DNA of 8,175 bases from Flavobacterium sp. Lineage in GTDB: Bacteria; Bacteroidota; Bacteroidia; Flavobacteriales; Flavobacteriaceae. Below are positions 5,695 to 8,175 of the stretch, piece by piece; position 1 is the first letter of the stretch; every line of letters starts with the position of its first letter. The notes below the pieces were generated by a model. It had not been told where the DNA came from. It worked only from the letters and a program-made list of their open reading frames with translations, and made no database searches. The translations under genes were made by a program, and so were the position numbers. The stretch is taken from positions 1-8,175 of the forward strand of contig JALRGZ010000019.1 in the NCBI GenBank assembly GCA_023253295.1, read 5' to 3'.

Positions 5695-5950
5695 AGCTAT
5701 AAAAATGAATAAAATTTACTGTAAATGAAGAATTTTTAAATTCGGAATATTTGGGCTTCATTTTGAATAAATAACAAAAAACATCAGCTATAAAAATATA
5801 TTTCTTAAAAAGTGAATTTTATGACTACGTAGATGTATCGATGAAAAGCAAATTATTGTTATTTTTTTGCCTTTTTTGTCTTTTTTATGTTGAGAAAAAA
5901 ATATGATTTTTCGATTAAAATGTTTGATTTAAGGTAAAACTTTGGGTTTT

Positions 5951-5980
5951 TATCATAAAAAATGATATTTTAGCTAAAAT
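5951..5980. repeat. Two adjacent dyads just upstream of the TerB-like gene
   Basis: TATCAT (5951-5956) and ATGATA (5962-5967) form an inverted repeat around five A residues. Overlapping it by one base is the perfect 14-base palindrome ATTTTAGCTAAAAT (5967-5980), which ends 10 bases before the ATG. They could be operator half-sites or hairpins in the leader. AT-rich chance symmetry is a real alternative. Confidence 0.4.
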
Positions 5981-5990
5981 TATTTACGAT

Positions 5991-6395
5991 ATGGATACTT
6001 GTCAGGAAAAAAAGAAATTGCTTTTAGAGATGCTTGCTTTTGCTACAGTCGATGGTCAATTAAGTAAAAAAGGTTATGATTTTTTATTTTTAATTGCTAA
6101 TGAATTGAACTTTGAAAAAGGAGGATTTATTGACTTATTGAGTGAAGAATTACCAAGTTTGCCAGACAATTTAAAATTAGCCCGAATTAAACAGTTTTAT
6201 CAGTTAATTTTGTTTTTTCAAAATGACGGTGTTTTATTCAAACAAGATCCGGAATTAATTATTCATATTGCCATTACTATGGGCTTAGATACTGAAGCCA
6301 TCAAAGTTTTAATCAAAAAAATAAAACATTCACCTAATTCAATTATCCCAGATGATGTTCTTTGGAACATTTTTCATGATGATTCAGAATATTAG
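5991..6395 (+). CDS. TerB-like all-helical protein of unknown role
   Basis: A 134-residue protein with no signal peptide or membrane segment, so probably cytoplasmic. It reads as two helical pseudo-repeats of the TerB type. The first is LLLEMLAFATVDGQLSKKGY, then FLFLIANELNF (10-41). The second is IKQFYQLILFFQNDGVL, then DPELIIHIAITMGLD (66-100). Each has an acidic Asp-Gly turn (Asp21-Gly22 and Asp79-Gly80) after a helix, with the next helix ending in an I-A-x-x-[LM] pattern, as in TerB-like domains. TerB proteins were first linked to tellurite resistance and are now thought to act at membranes or in stress responses. No ter genes are nearby, so that role should not be assumed. Its stop TAG (6393-6395) overlaps the uvrB stop on the other strand, so its end lies inside the convergent gene. 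The family call is by pattern and is moderately sure. Confidence 0.75.
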   Translation: MDTCQEKKKLLLEMLAFATVDGQLSKKGYDFLFLIANELNFEKGGFIDLLSEELPSLPDNLKLARIKQFYQLILFFQNDGVLFKQDPELIIHIAITMGLDTEAIKVLIKKIKHSPNSIIPDDVLWNIFHDDSEY

Positions 6396-8175
6396 GTCAA
6401 TTGTTCCTGTAGTTTTTTAATTTCGTCTCTTAATTTAGCGGCTTGCATAAAGTCAAGTTCCTTTGCGGCTTTTTCCATTGATTTACGCTTTTCGCGAATG
6501 CGTTTTTCAATTTCATCTTTAGACAAGTATTCGGTTACGGCTTCCGCAGCTGTATTGATAGTGTGTCCCAATTCATATTCTACCAAAGGATTTTTGGTAA
6601 AAGCACTGTCGATTTTCTTATTTAAAGCTTGAGGAACAATATTATTTTCAGTATTGAAGTTGATTTGTTTGGTTCTACGGTAATTGGTCTCGTCGATGGT
6701 TTTTTGCATGCTGTCGGTAATTTTATCAGCATACATAATCGCTTTTCCGTTTAAGTTTCTGGCGGCACGACCAATAGTTTGTGTAAGCGAACGATGCGAA
6801 CGCAGGAATCCTTCTTTGTCAGCATCTAATATGGCAACCAGTGAAACTTCAGGTAAATCCAAACCTTCACGCAATAAGTTTACACCAATTAAAACATCAA
6901 AAAGTCCTTTTCTAAGGTCTTGCATGATTTCAATTCGTTCCAAAGTATCTACATCTGAATGGATATAACGACAACGAATACTTACTTTTGCCAAATATTT
7001 GGCTAATTCTTCCGCCATTCTTTTGGTTAAAGTAGTGACTAAAACACGTTCGTCTAATTCACAACGTTGCTGGATTTCCTCAATCAAATCATCAATTTGA
7101 TTTAAACTCGGACGAATTTCGATAACAGGATCTACTAAACCTGTTGGACGAATAATCTGTTCAATATATACTCCCTGGCTTTTTTGTAATTCATAATCGG
7201 CAGGTGTTGCTGAAACATAAATTACCTGATTTTGCATGGCTTCAAATTCTTCAAATTTCAAAGGACGGTTGTCCATAGCAGCAGGAAGTCTAAAACCGTA
7301 TTCAACCAGATTCTCTTTACGGCTTCTGTCGCCACCATACATTGCGTGTACTTGCGAAACCGTAACGTGACTTTCGTCAACAACCATTAAATAATCTTTT
7401 GGAAAATAATCCAACAAACAGAAAGGTCGTGTTCCTGCTTCACGGCCATCAAGATAACGGGAATAATTTTCGATACCGGAACAATAACCTAATTCCCGAA
7501 TCATTTCTAAATCGAAATTGGTGCGTTCTTCCAGGCGTTTTGCTTCGAGATGTTTGCCTATTTCTTTGAAATAATCCACTTGTTTGACTAAATCCTGTTG
7601 GATTTGCCAGATTGCATTTTGCAATACATCTGGCGAAGTCACAAACATATTTGCCGGATAAATCGTCAACTTGTCAAATCGTTCAATAACTTTAGAAGTT
7701 TTAATGTCAAAACTTTCAATTTCTTCAATTTCATCTCCAAAAAAGTGAATGCGATACGCGTCATCAGCATAACTTGGAAATACTTCCACGGTATCACCTT
7801 TGATTCTAAAATTTCCCGGGTTAAAATCGGCTTCAGTTCTGGAATACAAACTTTGCACCAAAGAGTGTAATAATTTAGTTCTGGAAATTTCCTGATCTCT
7901 TTCAATTGCAATAACATTTTTTTGAAATTCTACAGGGTTTCCAATACCGTACAAACAAGAAACAGATGCTACTACAATAATATCTCTACGTCCAGAAAGT
8001 AGGGAAGAAGTGGTGCTTAAACGCATCTTTTCTAATTCGTCATTGATAGATAAGTCTTTTTCGATATATACACCGGTAACGGGAATAAAAGCTTCCGGCT
8101 GGTAATAATCGTAATAAGAAACGAAATATTCTACTGCATTGTTTGGAAAAAACTGCTTGAATTCCGAGTACAACT
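6392..8175 (-). CDS. uvrB: Excinuclease ABC subunit B, C-terminal ~594 residues; N-terminus off right edge
   Basis: UvrB is the helicase-like damage-verification subunit of UvrABC nucleotide excision repair. It receives DNA from UvrA and recruits UvrC. In the visible 593-residue stretch, numbered from the first complete codon (8173-8171), the DNA-clamping beta-hairpin tyrosines lie at YYDYYQPEA (20-28). The Walker B-like box is VVDESHVT (264-271), and SATP follows at 321-324. Motif V is GVNLLREGLDLPE (430-442) and motif VI TQTIGRAARN (464-473). The C-terminal UVR helical hairpin that binds UvrC spans about 554-590. By comparison with the E. coli hairpin (tyrosines 92-96), about 72 residues are missing, including the Walker A loop, so the full protein should be about 665 residues. 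The first codon in view is an internal TTG leucine (QLYSEF context), not a start. The stop TAA (6394-6392) overlaps the stop of the convergent TerB-like gene. No hairpin terminator lies between the two genes. Confidence 0.97.
   Translation of the reverse strand, partial: LYSEFKQFFPNNAVEYFVSYYDYYQPEAFIPVTGVYIEKDLSINDELEKMRLSTTSSLLSGRRDIIVVASVSCLYGIGNPVEFQKNVIAIERDQEISRTKLLHSLVQSLYSRTEADFNPGNFRIKGDTVEVFPSYADDAYRIHFFGDEIEEIESFDIKTSKVIERFDKLTIYPANMFVTSPDVLQNAIWQIQQDLVKQVDYFKEIGKHLEAKRLEERTNFDLEMIRELGYCSGIENYSRYLDGREAGTRPFCLLDYFPKDYLMVVDESHVTVSQVHAMYGGDRSRKENLVEYGFRLPAAMDNRPLKFEEFEAMQNQVIYVSATPADYELQKSQGVYIEQIIRPTGLVDPVIEIRPSLNQIDDLIEEIQQRCELDERVLVTTLTKRMAEELAKYLAKVSIRCRYIHSDVDTLERIEIMQDLRKGLFDVLIGVNLLREGLDLPEVSLVAILDADKEGFLRSHRSLTQTIGRAARNLNGKAIMYADKITDSMQKTIDETNYRRTKQINFNTENNIVPQALNKKIDSAFTKNPLVEYELGHTINTAAEAVTEYLSKDEIEKRIREKRKSMEKAAKELDFMQAAKLRDEIKKLQEQLT

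Larger units (their letters stand above)
5670..5990. other. Divergent intergenic region, epimerase operon / TerB-like gene
   Basis: This 321-base spacer is very AT-rich. It contains the weak epimerase -7 element (5687-5694), an 8-bp palindrome CTACGTAG at 5825-5832, T-rich runs around 5870-5890, and a pair of adjacent dyads immediately before the TerB-like start (5951-5980). I found no good TAnnTTTG element for the rightward gene and no small open reading frame worth calling. Confidence 0.55.

Noticed and set aside
5991..6395. Tellurite-resistance function for the TerB-like protein
   Set aside because: There are no TerD/TerC-type neighbours. The fold is used in many contexts, so only the structural resemblance is claimed.
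8171..8173. TTG at 8173-8171 as the uvrB start codon
   Set aside because: The UvrB family has QLYSEF at this point, about 72 residues into the protein. The codon is an internal leucine and the gene continues beyond the window.
1..8175. CRISPR array, IS element, tRNA, rRNA or prophage signature
   Set aside because: I saw no regularly spaced repeats, transposase-like proteins, terminal inverted repeats or structured RNA gene patterns on either strand.

Overview
The window looks like chromosomal DNA from a member of the Bacteroidota, most likely a Flavobacterium or close relative. Evidence: AT-rich DNA with long T and A runs between genes, A-rich start-codon contexts with no Shine-Dalgarno sequence, several TAnnTTTG-type -7 promoter elements (the Bacteroidota sigma-A signature), and protein sequences of flavobacterial style. 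The genus is inferred from these features and from remembered family sequences, not from a database search.

Layout, left to right. Positions 1-113 (minus) hold the first 37 codons of the glutamate synthase large subunit gene (gltB). A 422-base divergent intergenic region follows, with candidate promoters for both flanking genes and a perfect 13-bp inverted repeat. sucC (536-1729, plus), the succinyl-CoA ligase beta subunit, stands alone and ends in a strong terminator. Next come two tandem paralogous genes for small secreted proteins (2063-2407 and 2740-3078, plus). Each has its own -7 element and its own terminator-like hairpin. A DUF1456/YehS-like gene (3160-3573, minus) converges on them across a shared hairpin.

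Positions 3612-5669 (minus) form a two-gene unit. It encodes an enolase-superfamily dipeptide epimerase followed after a 6-base gap by a compact PLP-dependent enzyme of the alpha-oxoamine synthase type. After a 321-base divergent spacer comes a TerB-like helical protein (5991-6395, plus). Its stop codon overlaps the stop codon of uvrB (6392-8175, minus), the excision-repair helicase subunit, which runs off the right edge without its first ~72 residues.

Most of the window is ordinary housekeeping: TCA cycle, nitrogen assimilation and DNA repair. There is no sign of mobile elements, CRISPR, tRNA or rRNA. The parts least explained by known biology are the epimerase/oxoamine-synthase pair, whose joint substrate is unknown, and the tandem secreted TonB-C-like miniproteins. 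The short dyads upstream of sucC and of the TerB-like gene are also unexplained. I do not see a clear-cut new defence or mobile system.
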